A program made the translations under genes and the position numbers. From Vermamoeba vermiformis (taxonomy: Eukaryota; Tubulinea; Echinamoebida): DNA of 64,000 bases. Position 1 is the stretch's first letter; every line of letters begins with the position of its first letter. This document shows positions 21,662 through 32,517 of the stretch, piece by piece. The stretch lies in assembly GCA_045837725.1 (NCBI GenBank), contig JBEWZL010000073.1, forward strand, positions 1-64,000, written 5' to 3'. A model generated the notes under the pieces. That model did no database searches, was not told the origin of the DNA, and saw only the letters and a list, made by a program, of their open reading frames with translations.

Positions 21662-24484
21662 TCATTCATTGCTATTCTTGTTTGCTTGTTCTCCATGCTT
21701 AGCAGTGTTCTCTTCATGCTTCCACTGAGGTGATGTTGAAGTTTTATTTGGGAATTACAACGATACAACATGCAAGTTGCAACGGTAGGTTCTATTTGCC
21801 AGCCTTTGAGTGTAGATTTACAGCACGCTTTCTCTTTCTTGTCTATTTTGAGTTTAAAGTTAGATTAGGTTGCAAGTTGTGGATAGATAGTTTAACTTAC
21901 TGGAGCAACTGCTGGGCTGACATGGAATTTGAGTGGAATACCCTCCAATGCGTACACAAACACTTGCAAAGGAGTTAGCTCTGAATAGATGAGTTAATTA
22001 GTCTTTAACTTTGAATGAAGTGTACATACCTTCAGGGTTGAAAATGTCAATGTGCTCCAAGGTGTCTTCTTGTGCCAAAATATTTTCAACTGTGGCTGCA
22101 TAGTCCTCTTCTACCCTTTCTGGCACTTGATGATATTCAGCTCTTGACTCTTCATGCGACTGGCTAATGGGCATAATGAGAGGAGCAACATGTTCTTCTT
22201 CACCTGGAATATCCACCTTCTCACAGATGAAGTTCTCTCCAGACATGGAGAATGTAGGAACAATGGAGGGCTCTGGTTCAATGGCCTCAACGGCTGATTG
22301 CAGCTCATGTCCTGGCTCATTGTGCGCTGATGATGCATGTTGGGGGACTTGAGGGTGCTCCAACTCTGCAGAATTGCATTGTAGCGGTATATTCTCTGGG
22401 TCTGCCTGATCATGAGCTGATGATGCATCTTGGACTAGTACTTGGGAGATTTGAAGATGCTCCAATTCTTCAGTATTCCATTGTTGCAGTAGTTTCGCTT
22501 GGCCTGCCTTATCGTGAGCCTCCACCATAGTCTCCCCTGGTTTCACTTCAGGTTCATCAGAGGTCTCCTTCACATCAGCAGCTGTCCCAAGAGGCTCCAA
22601 TGTAAGTTCGACCAGTTGTTCTGGCAACTCTTTGGTTGTAATCTCTGGTTGATTGGAGTTGCTTGGCACCATTTCGATTTGATCTGTCAAAAGGATGCTA
22701 TCTGCGGTACTGCAGGAGGTAGAACATTGTATGGTAAGTGCCTCCCCTTTAAAAATAGTTAGAGTTTGTTGTTTGACTAAAGTTGAATTGTCTTACCTAG
22801 ACATTCCTTGTACTCTGCAGGCAGTTCTGTTGCTTGTTCATGTTTCCGTTCACCAAGTGTGCCACTTTCCTCCATCTCCTCATCTTGATGACGTAATGTT
22901 GAAGGTTCTGCAGAGCATTGATGTTCATGCAGAATAGTGACTTCACTGGTGTCTGTTGTGGGCTCTAGAACAGGAGTACCTGCAGCATCACGTTGGTTCT
23001 CTGGAAGTGCTGATTGTTCAAAGTTGCCTTGAAGGCTGCTTGTGCCAGGCTCTTTCTCTAGCAATTTCACGTTGCCATCATCTGCTTTTTCTACAATACA
23101 TGCATGTTCTTGGGTATCAATGTTGCTCATGACAATATCGGAGTGGGGAGTTGTAACTGCAGTGTCCAACACTTCTGTGGGGAAATTGATCTCCTCCAAA
23201 GGCACTGGTTGAATGAATGGCTTCAAGTTGACATCAGTAGCTTGTTGAGGCACAACTAAGTCATGATGAATTTCTGTATTCACAAGGGTTGTTGCCATTG
23301 ATTGTTCTTCGCAAGAAGTAGATGGACTAACGGTTTGTTGAGGCATTACTACAGCATGTAGATCTGCTTCATTCACAGGAGGTTGGGCTGCCATTGATTG
23401 CTCTTCAGATGAAGTAGATGGAGCAACATTCTGTTGAGGCATGACTACGGCTTGAGGAATTTCTTCGTCCATTGGTTGGATTACTGCTGTTGTTAGCTCT
23501 TCAGATGAGGTTGATGGAGCAACAAACTCTATTGCTGAATCTAACGATTGAGCAACAGATTCCATGCTAGGCAAAGTAGGCATTTGAACTTCCAGCAATC
23601 CCGTGTTCAGATCTTCTTCAGAGGCAATAGTGGCAGTGGAGATAGTAGAGTCCTCCACATCTTTGTCAGTTTTCAATGTGATTGCCAGTTCAATAGGTTG
23701 GCTGGGTTCTTCTGCTGGGATCGTTGGAGGAGCTTGCTGCACAGAGACAACTTCCATGCCAGTAGTTTCATTGGCTTCCAGAACAGCTGTTTGCTCAGTA
23801 GAAGGGTGGTTGGCATCAGCAGTGCAATCAGTTTCCATAGGCACGTTGGCTTCAGCAGAAATCTCAGTACTTGAAGTTGTTGGGGCAATCTCTTCAGCAT
23901 TTGTTTCGATAACATTTGCATTGTTTCCTGGTATATCGTGAACAGCACTAATACTTTAAAGTGATTAGTTTATGCTGTACAACTGTATTTTGTAACTACC
24001 TAGTGTCCACGACAGGAGGAGGCAATAGAGATGGTGCTTCATGATGTTCTACCAGTGCTGGTTGAGGTCTCTTAAATGGGTTACTTGGTACTGAAGCAGG
24101 GACATTGAAGTAAAAAGTTGGCCTGGCAGTGAGTTGATCCGGTTCTTTGAAGTTGTTACTAGAGGGTCCTTCCTCCAAAACCTTGGGTGACTCTGCCTCT
24201 TGGACATAGTTTGAATGAATAGGAAGATCTAAACTAGCAGTGCGCTCCAAAGATGTAGAAGTAGAGTTTGGTCCAGAGTAGAAATGCAGAAAAGTTGCAG
24301 CTATTTTGGGTTTTGCAGCACTTGGAGCAGTAGAGTAATTGGCTGGTGCAGAGAGGATAGGTCTTGGCAACACTGGACTTGGGGTAGTTGCTGGAATTGA
24401 AGTCTGGCTAGGAGTTTGGAACTTGCGCATGATATTCTGAATCAAGGACTGCATATGGTTGGAGGAAGGAGGATTAGAGCTCAT
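21662..24484 (-). CDS. Acidic, repeat-bearing disordered protein with a captured terminal exon
   Basis: Several exons encode about 830 residues, starting MSSNPPSSNHMQSLIQNIMR. The first exon is Ser/Pro-rich. The second, about 390 codons, is acidic and holds three tandem copies of a roughly 35-residue unit (VAPSTSSEEL to VVMPQQ, twice more as VAPSTSSEEQ and VSPSTSCEEQ). The third has a shorter internal repeat around ELEHLQISQ and ELEHPQVPQ with ASSAH. A small hydrophobic exon follows (LTPLQVFVYALEGIPLKFHV). The last exon reads EENTAKHGEQANKNSNE and is a near copy of the VPS4-like terminal exon. No catalytic domain is seen. Repeats and composition suggest a fast-evolving scaffold; the function is unknown. 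The start is 68 bp from the stop of the upstream gene. Confidence 0.6.
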
Positions 24485-24551
24485 TTTCTGGCAGTTGTTG
24501 TAATGTGACCAAAAAAATTATTAAATAAGTTATAAGAAAATGTTTTTTACA

Positions 24552-26055
24552 TTAATTAAATAATTGAGTTACAGGAAATTCAATTTCTTTTCCATTAATA
24601 GCCATGATCACTGAGGCAAATAATATGCTTCTTGGGGCCTCCCCTTCCAATTCTTTTATCAGATCTGGCAAATTTTCCACGTCTAATTTTTCAGAGATTG
24701 TTGTTGCTAGCAAAAGTATTAACAAAATTTTCTTTACTATTGTTTTCTTACCCATTGCCTCTATGCTGATATTTTCTGGAACTCTAGTTGCAGGGCTGAT
24801 TTTTCGTCGTTTACTTGACTCAGTATTGTCTTCAACAGCAATCCAATCATTTTCTTCCATTGAATTATTTATTTCCTCTGGAACGTTGGGGAATTGCTAG
24901 AATATCACAATTAGTGTTGATTATACATAAATTAGTTACCTCATCTTGAGGAGCCAGGAAGTTTTTGTAATGTGCAATGCTGCCATTAAACTGCTTGAAG
25001 AATCCATGCTTGCAGTCATTAAGACTCAAAAATCTGTCGAATGAGAAGGCTTCTTTCTGTTCCAACCACTTTTCCACAATGTTCTTAGGCTTTTCTTGTG
25101 GCTGAAATTGCAAGGCGAATTTTCGTTCCTTCTTCTTGTATTTAGGAGGTTTAAGGTCTTGATGTGCTGGCAGCTCCAAAATTGTTCTAAAGTCAAAGGT
25201 TTCTGCTTCTTTTCGGTTTTTCTTTTTCTTAGGAACTTCTTCCACCATTGGAGCTGCTGGAATTTCTTCTGTTTCTTCATTGACAGCCTCTTCCTCTTCT
25301 GTAATGGGATATTCTTCTGCTGCAGGTATTTCTTCAGGGTTAAAATCCTGCTCTTCAAGTGGCTGATTATGAGCAGCCACGGGCAGATCAGATGAGGATG
25401 GAATAAGAGCAGGCAGGTTTTCCAACTGGCTTGGATTGAAAGGCAGAACTTTCTCCATAAGATTTTGCACATTAATAACTTCATTGGAGACACTTTGTTT
25501 AGGGAAAAGAATATCATCCAATTCCAGAAATGTGCTAAAGTAAAGTTAATTAGTTTATAGCAAATCAGCACTGATTGCTTACCATGTAGCCTTTTTCTTA
25601 AACAGGACTCCCAAAGCTGAATTGTTTATTGGCTGTGGAGGCTCTGCCAGCTTGAGTGAAATGGTGTTGCAAAGATGTTTCAGATCTGAACCCTGGAGAA
25701 CTCTTGTTTGAAAATTATTGTACTTCTCAACAATGTTTGGGTCTTCTTGTACTTCAAACACCTCTTCATCTTTAGAGGCCACAGAATCTATTTTTGGAGC
25801 AGAATTGAATATTTTGATGGCTGCATTCGTTTGCTGTATCAAGGATTCTTGCTGTGCTTTTATGACAGCCAGCCTAAAATGTGGTTAGTAAGCATAGTAA
25901 AAGAGATGTATCAACCTTAATTCCAGGTCGGTTTCTGCATCTTTCAGCTGATCATGTTCAACACCAAATGGGCTTGTTACTGCAGATATGACTTCAGGGT
26001 TCCAAGGCTGCTTCTTTTGATGAAGATTGGTCAACAAGTTGTGTTTGGAAGTCAT
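24552..26055 (-). CDS. Possible kleisin-like (condensin CAP-H-like) protein, uncertain
   Basis: The ATG at 26055 lies only 24 bp beyond the MSH5 stop, on the same strand. Five exons encode about 420 residues: a helical N-terminus (RLAVIKAQQESLIQQTNAAI), an acidic middle (EEYPITEEEEAVNEETEEIP), a basic patch (KKKKNRKEAE) leading to TFDFRTILELP and SFDRFLSLNDCKHGFFKQF, and a short C-terminal domain (KLDVENLPDLIKELEG, then APRSILFASVIMAINGKEIE). Order and spacing recall condensin CAP-H/kleisin proteins, in which an acidic middle precedes a small winged-helix tail, but the signature kleisin residues are not convincing. It could equally be a novel chromosome-axis protein. The tight spacing suggests co-transcription with MSH5. 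Confidence 0.5.
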
Positions 26056-26079
26056 GTTACCAATTAATGGATTATTTAT

Positions 26080-29000
26080 TTAATTTAGAGATAATAAAAA
26101 TGATTTTACATCCATTTTTTCAACATCGAAATCTTGCAATTTTTTGATAATGCCAGCTGTATCAATAACTGTGTCCAATTTGTTTATAGGCAGCAATGTT
26201 TCACCTTTTTGAAGTTTAGCTGCAATTAACTGTGCTCTGTCAATTAATTCCATTGGAATTCCTGTAAAATAAAAAATTACTAACATAGCTACAAGTTCCA
26301 TTCTTACCTGAGATGAAAGCACAGTATATTCCATATGAATAGGCAGCGTACCCTTTAATCAACCTATAATACTTTCAGCATCAAGTTTTCAATGTTTTTG
26401 ACTTACTTGTATAAGAAAACTAGTTCTGGTGTGTTTTCGTGCTCCTTAATCAGGATGTCCATAGTCAAGAAGTCTAAATTGTCCTGGCTATCAAAGAAGT
26501 GGTTTTCAAAGATCTCTGTGAAGTGAGTGCAAACCAGCACCTATCTTGGAGTTAGATGTTTTTTCATTAATTTTTTTTTACCTTGGGACACTCCCTTTGA
26601 AGTTTCAAGAAATGATCAATGGTTGCTGTCAGCAGAGCAACACCATCTAGCGGTATTAGTATGATAAAGGAGAGTTCTTATTATACATACCGTTATGAGC
26701 AGTGCCTTTACCAAACTCATCAATAATGAGCAATGATCTTCCAGTGGCATTGTTCAACATGATCATCACTTGCTGCAAGTCAATCATGAAACTGCTGAGG
26801 CCAGTTGATATGCTCTCACGACTGTAGATTCTAGTGTAGATCTTATCTGTGATGCCAATCAGAGCTGCTGAGGCTGGAACAAAGCAGCCAATATGGGCCA
26901 TGAAGGTGATTAGGGCGACTTGTTTTAGGTAGACACTTTTCCCTGAAAAATTTGGGCCAGTGATTAACTTCACAGTGCCTTCTCTTCCTGCAAGTTAAGT
27001 TGATTAACTTTTGCATTTGCAAACGTTGGTTAACATACCATAAGCTACAGCAGTATCGTTGGGGATAAATGAACTTTCCACACAGAGTTCTTGCAATGGA
27101 TGTCTGCCATTGGAGATATACAGAACATTGTCTTCAGTGATTGAAGGGCAAGTGTAGTTATATTCCAAAGCCACAGTAGCAAAAGCCAGAAAACTATGAG
27201 AAAAATAAGTTAATCATCTGGAATTTACTAATTGCAATTCTTACCAATCTAATTCTGCTAGAATATCAGAGACATAGGCTAAGTTGTTTTGGAATGAAAA
27301 AACAACTCTTATAAGCTTCTGAACCACAGCAACTTCCAGTTCCGTAATTTTGGTATGAATGTCACCTAAGCTGAGGTCAGAAATCTATTTACAGTAAACA
27401 GAAAAGTACAACTCCTTACCAAAGTGATTATCCAACTCAGTTGTAGTATCATTCTTGTAATAAGCGTATGATTCTGATTGGAACTAAAAATTGTCTTAGC
27501 TAAATAAATAAGAAAAGTATGTTTTACCTGGAAATTAAAGCCAGGCAGAACTATTTTGTCTTGCACTGGAATTGCCAGCTGGAAACCAATTTGAGGGAAA
27601 TACATAATTCTGAGAGAAGATATGTTGGCGAATCTCTTCAACTCTTCTTTGCCAATGGCATCCAACAGCTCATCAAATCCAGCATAATGACCACGCAATT
27701 CATCCAGCTCAGCACTGACAGCAGATCTAACAGAGAGTTTGTTGCTTTCCTTACTGGAAGGCAAGTCTAATGTGCTGTTGATGATGTTGATCAGCTTCAC
27801 CAAGCTATCTGATATGCTATTGATGACCTATCAAAAATTGGTAGTGACAATGGAAAATTAAATCCAATGGTGATTACCTTTTGTTTAATTGGAATATCTC
27901 CTTCAGAGTTTGCCAACAGCGCTTTAATTTGAATGGCACTTGCAATGGTCTGAAAAGATTTTTAAAATTGTAAGGGTATTAAAATATTTGCTTACATTAT
28001 AAAGGTTAATCCAATCATTGACAGATCCTTGCTTCACTTGAAATCGGTGAAGTATTGCCATAATATCTTTTGCCTTCTTTAGAAATTCTTTGCACTTTCC
28101 AGCAATAGATACTTGATCTGGCTTAATGAAGAAAGAAACAGTGTTCAATCTCTCATTCAGCAGATTAATATCACACGATGGATTCAAGCATCCAGAATCT
28201 GGTATTGAATTAGCAGTAATTAGAGATTTCCTTGAGTTACCTTAACATATGTTTTCCAATGGAAGAAACACACTTATTAAGAATGCCATATAATGAGAGA
28301 CCTTCTTTTGCCTTGCCTACTCCAAGAGCACTAGGATGGTCTTCGTGCTTGAATATTTGTAAGGACTCATACGTAGCAGGGTCCAGAAGCATAATTTCTT
28401 CACTAAACCACTGTTATTACCAAGCAATACTGTAGCTAACTTAAACTTACGTTCTAAACTGTTTGATGGCAGCCAGCTCTAATTTATCCTCATCTTCTTT
28501 AGAATTCAGGGACTTCGTTTTGATTACATAGTCAATTAAGCCTCCAAGTGCTCGCACCTTTCATAAATTAAAATGCATAATTCTATGCAAAATTATACAT
28601 ACCATGCAAGTGAGGTCCAAATTAATGTAAGCAGATAGAAAGACCAATTTTTCTTTGGCAGAGCTAAAATCAGGCATGCCTGGCAAATTGATCCTCAATA
28701 AGCTATTCCTGGCATTGTCTGCATTGAAATCCTTCTGCTTCCCAACATCCAGCATGGCTAATGAATCAGTTAAAATGATACTTAACAACATAGTGTACCT
28801 TTATCCTTCAGTAGGTTCAAAAATCCTTCGTTGTTGTTGGATGGTGTTATTATAATTGATGGATTTGCTTGATACAGGACTGGAATAAGTTAATTAGAGA
28901 AGCAATAATTATTTTCTACATACAATGCTGCAAGATTGGAAAGTCACTTGTGTTGTGCTCGTTCAGCTCACAAGCCTCCAATACACTTGACTCCGCTCTG

Positions 29001-29162
29001 TAAATTGCCAAGCCAATCCTAGAACAGGTTAGCAATATTTTACTTTGTACTTATAATCCGTACTTTGGTTTGGAGAACACCAAACTGGCATAAACCTAAA
29101 TGTTGGTTAGCATAAATTTAGAATTTTTGCTTTCCTACCTTTTCACTGTCTTGATCCGTCAT
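26080..29162 (-). CDS. MSH5: MutS homologue MSH5, meiotic MutSgamma subunit
   Basis: About 12-14 short exons run from MTDQDSEK (ATG at 29162) to a stop at 26080, giving about 780 residues. The MutS lever and clamp regions are seen in [34 protein letters not shown] and [10 protein letters not shown]. The ATPase domain has [19 protein letters not shown] (Walker A), [40 protein letters not shown] (Walker B and signature, with the DEFGKGT form typical of MSH5) and [11 protein letters not shown]. There is no mismatch-recognition domain I, as expected for MSH5. With MSH4 it forms a sliding clamp on Holliday junctions. It sits in a same-strand array: 37 bp after the HEAT-repeat gene and 25 bp before the next gene. 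TTTTGGATTT and CATTTGAA precede the ATG. Confidence 0.93.
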
Positions 29163-29198
29163 TTTGAGTTCAAATGAGAAAATAAATCCAAAAGAAAT

Positions 29199-30342
29199 TT
29201 ATTTTTGTTTAATAAATTCAAAAATTACCAAAATATTTTGGGCCAAAAATTCTTCCCAAAAAGCAAAATTCTCCATGATTTTCAACTCGTGCAGGAATTG
29301 GAGGTAGTTGTCCTTGTTTAAACTCTTCAACACTGAACTGCCAGTTATTGTAACATGAATATTAAAATTAAGGTTTAACTTACATAAGGATTGAGCCAAA
29401 GTTTTAACTTCAGAGTTTTTATCGTGGACACCCTTCTTGATAATTGCAATGAGACTTTTAGTGGGCAGACTATTGAATTCCATCAGTTTCCAAGCACAAA
29501 GTCGAACTTCTTCAGAAACATCTTGAGACATATCCACCAGAAGTTGAAATATGATATCTATTTAATTAGTAAGAATGAATGATCGAAGAATCATACCAGG
29601 TGCAGCAAAATTTGATAAAGCTTCCAGTGCCAATACTTGAGTTTTTCTGTAGGGTAAATTAATAATAGATTAATTTTGAACCGATATATGAGATACACAC
29701 ATGTTGGAGGAATCCCTGGCCAACTTGATCAAAATTTCTTCTAAATCCGCCTTCTCATCTAATTCAATTTCATTGTCTTTCAACCCTACAGTGTATATCA
29801 GCATTCCTTAACATAAGGCTTACATACATTTCAGGCACTGTTTCTGAACAGCATATGATCCATCCTTTTTCAGTAGAGAAGTCACAAGCTCGGCGCAATC
29901 AGAAGTTGTGAATTTCAAATACAATCCCAGAATTATTTGCCTGCCTGAAAATATCATCTATTAGATCGTCACCTACAATGGGCTTATGAACCTTTGGGGC
30001 TAATGGCACCATTGAACACAATCCCAGATACACATTGTTGCAAAACAGATTCAGGAAAGATCTCCAGCAATGAATTCAAACTTTTTCCCATTTTTTTTGA
30101 AGCCAGAGTTAAAAGAAGAGAATTGCACATTGAAACAAGCATGTTCTAAATCTAGTTAATAAAACACATTTATGTGGAATTGTTACCTGGTAAGCCTCCG
30201 GAAGAGTAATAACCAATTCTTTAATCTCATGGTAGAACTTGAGATATTTTGGCTTTTGAATAATATTGAGTACATCTGCTAGCTCTTCTTTCTTGGGAGC
30301 ACTCTGAGCCAGCTCCAAAATTTTTTGTCGCACTTCTTCCAT
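29199..30342 (-). CDS. HEAT/ARM-repeat protein of unknown identity
   Basis: About six exons encode roughly 300 residues, from MEEVRQKILELAQSAPKKEE (ATG at 30342) to KIMENFAFWEEFLAQNIL and a stop at 29199. Regular helix pairs are visible: EEILIKLARDSSNM, LALEALSNFAAP, VSEEVRLCAWKLMEFNSL, KSLIAIIKKGVHDKNSEVKT and LAQSLCK. The pattern fits HEAT repeats like those of condensin, cohesin loader or adaptor subunits, but the protein is much shorter than condensin HEAT subunits. It is the first gene of the minus-strand array and shares a 76-bp gap with the divergent coiled-coil gene. A chromosomal scaffold role beside a possible kleisin-like partner is inference. Confidence 0.6.
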
Positions 30343-30418
30343 TTAAAACAAATAATTCAAAAATTCAAAAATTGGACATTTTTCATTTTTGGTAAAAAGA
30401 TTAATCACAACAACAAAA
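30343..30418. promoter_or_regulatory. 76-bp divergent promoter between the MSH5 and MSH4 arrays
   Basis: Only 76 bp separate the ATG of the HEAT-repeat gene (minus) from that of the coiled-coil gene (plus). The gap is A/T-rich with a repeated AAAAATTC motif (AATTCAAAAATTCAAAAATTGG), then TTTTTGGTAAAAAG and CACAACAAC. Both divergent arrays, one with MSH5 and one with MSH4, start here, so one short element could co-ordinate both MutSgamma subunits. Confidence 0.5.
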
Positions 30419-30842
30419 ATGGCATCTGATATGGAAATTGAGCAGCATCCCCAAGTAGATGAAACATTGATAGTGTTCCAAGGCAAGGCAGAAAACTTGC
30501 TTCAAAAAAGGCAGAAGTTTATTGATGGTAAGTTTAAGCACCTTAACAAATCCACCCAGACTTCTGATCCTTTGAAAGACCTTTCCTCTAATTTGGAGAA
30601 GATATTCCATGGCTACTTGGAAACCTTTGCCTCCAATTTCCAAACCAGATCTGATCAACTCTCCCATTTGCTATCTGCTTACAATGAGGAAGCTGTGTAA
30701 GTTAAAATTCGAATGAAGCCCCAAAGCAATGCTAAATAGATATAATAGGAAATGTGACATGTTAAAGGCCAATCTGCAAGCTGTCCAAGAAAAGACAGAA
30801 GACCTCTACACTGAGCTGCACAGGGCTCTCTCTGCTCAATAG
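30419..30842 (+). CDS. Small coiled-coil protein, about 126 residues
   Basis: Two exons join in phase across a short intron near 30699-30748. The protein reads MASDMEIEQHPQVDETLIVF, then helical heptad stretches (GKAENLLQKRQKFIDGKF, SSNLEKIFHGYLETFASNFQ, AVKCDMLKANLQAVQEKTED) to LHRALSAQ and a TAG. It has no enzymatic motif. Size and coiled coil resemble small kinetochore, spindle or synaptonemal-complex subunits, but I recognise no specific family. It is the first gene of the plus-strand array leading to MSH4, 88 bp before the RING gene, so it is a candidate meiotic partner by association only. Confidence 0.6.
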
Positions 30843-30930
30843 CTCGTTTAATATTGCTGGATTTTTATCCACAATTTATTTTGTAGAAAAAATTGTTAAT
30901 TTTTCTCAATCATTATTTTAATTGTAATAA

Positions 30931-31553
30931 ATGAACATGGAAAAACAAATCAGTTCTCTGCAACGACAGCTTTTTGAGAAAGATCTTCTCATCCAAAACC
31001 TTAGGAATCAACTCCAGCAGCTGCAAGAATTTAAAAATCAGGTCAGCATTGCATTGCAGAGGTTACCTCAAGAAGATGGCCCGGCAACAATTCAAACTTG
31101 TCATGAAGCAATTGAACCAACCCCAGCAGTGGAATGCGGAATCTGCTTACTAGAAGTTCAAGGTATGGAAGTCTTTTTTTCAAAACACAAGTACCTAACA
31201 CATAGATAATAGAGGATGACATTATGTTTGCCTTAGATTGCAAGCATGAATTTCATCTTGGTTGTTTATTCAAGTGTCTGGGTATGCTCAAACATGTCAA
31301 TCAAAACAATACGAAAATTAATCCCTCTACAGAAAGCAGGTTCATAGTCAATCAATGTCCTTTGTGCACCTCAAGAATAACTCCCGAAATATGCAGAGAA
31401 ATTTCAAGCCAGTAAGTAAATTGCATATTAAATGGTAAAAAACACATTTTAACTTCATTAAATAGGTGGAAAGAGATACTCAATGAAGAAAAAAAGCTAT
31501 CTAAAATCTTGTTGGAAGAATTGAAGAGTGAAAATTCGTCTGATTTGTGTTAA
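30931..31553 (+). CDS. Coiled-coil RING-H2 protein, candidate ubiquitin/SUMO E3
   Basis: Three exons encode about 170 residues. Residues 1-45 form a coiled coil (EKQISSLQRQLFEKDLLIQN, LRNQLQQLQEF). With the acceptor near 31211, a RING-H2 finger follows: CGIC, 14 residues, C-K-H-E-F-H-L-G-C, a long loop, and CPLC. The first-pair to second-pair spacing fits RING-H2 only with that acceptor, which is why I chose it. A helical tail (WKEILNEEKKLSKILLEELK) ends at 31553. RING proteins with coiled coils (Zip3, HEI10, RNF212) stabilise MutSgamma at crossover sites in known systems, but there the RING is N-terminal; here the order is reversed. A similar role is inference from location. A decayed copy of its second exon lies just before MSH4. 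Confidence 0.75.
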
Positions 31554-32517
31554 ACTCATTTGTAAAATTTATTGTAAATATTTTTGAACAACGAAAATGA
31601 CAACAGAATCAGTTCTTATATGAGAATACATAGTAACATATACATGTGATAAATGTACTGTTGGCTAGGTCAGCAACTTCAGCCACCAAGAAAAAACCGC
31701 AGAAAACTCAAAAAAAATAGGGTCAATTATCAGGATTCAACCTTGACAAAGGGGTAAGAGATTTATCTATTTGAGCAATGCACACTTATCACCTAGTCTT
31801 CAGGTTTGATACATCAAATATGGCTCTTGCAAGTGTTCATGGCTGGATCCAGGATGTCAAACCTGGATCTCTCCCTTTTTTTTCTTAGAAAGTGCTTATT
31901 CAATCAATTGTAAGTTTAATCAGTGATATTATGCCATATTAACAGCTGGCAATATTGCTAGGAGCCTAAATAAGGCCAGCTAAGAATCGCCTGTTATTTT
32001 GTAGCTACAAACAATTTTGCCCAAATTTATTCATGGATCAGCATAGCTGGCAGTTTCACGTGTGATAGTCCAAGGCATATGACATAAAATACAGAAATTG
32101 CAACAGCAATCAATTGCCAGGATGTAAAGTTATAAATTTATTAAAAAAATGAAATATTTCAACTTGGAGTTTTTTGTCTTACCCTGATTTTTCCTATTGA
32201 TTTGATACATCAATATCATTTAAACATCAATAATATCATTTACTGTAACTAATGAACTTGGGAGCTACGTTTATCTAAGTAAGACTTCAACCAATTGCTA
32301 TAAAGTTACCAATATTAATAATACAATTATATTCACCTACTAAAATCCGTTTTATCACCATACTAATTTTCTAACAATGTAAGTCTGCTATGTTTGGGGT
32401 ACAATTTTTGGCTTAATAAATCGTAGTTAAAAATGAAATGCAAACGTGAGCAGAATTATATTTCAAGTAAAAACACAACACAAGTTAGACACATCCTATA
32501 ATTTTGTGTAAGACTAA
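31554..32517. other. Intergenic stretch with a relic of the MSH4 start
   Basis: No gene is supported here. Bases 31578-31620 (TTTTTGAACAACGAAAATGACAACAG region) resemble the sequence around the MSH4 start at 34005-34050, so this is probably a decayed duplicate of the MSH4 5' end. The rest is AT-rich and should include the promoter of the kinase gene. Confidence 0.5.

Noticed and set aside
24552-26055. Assigning the gene next to MSH5 as REC8
   Set aside because: The N-terminus lacks the start expected of Rec8/Scc1 kleisins (MFYY-type with WLAAH), so only a loose kleisin-like label is justified.
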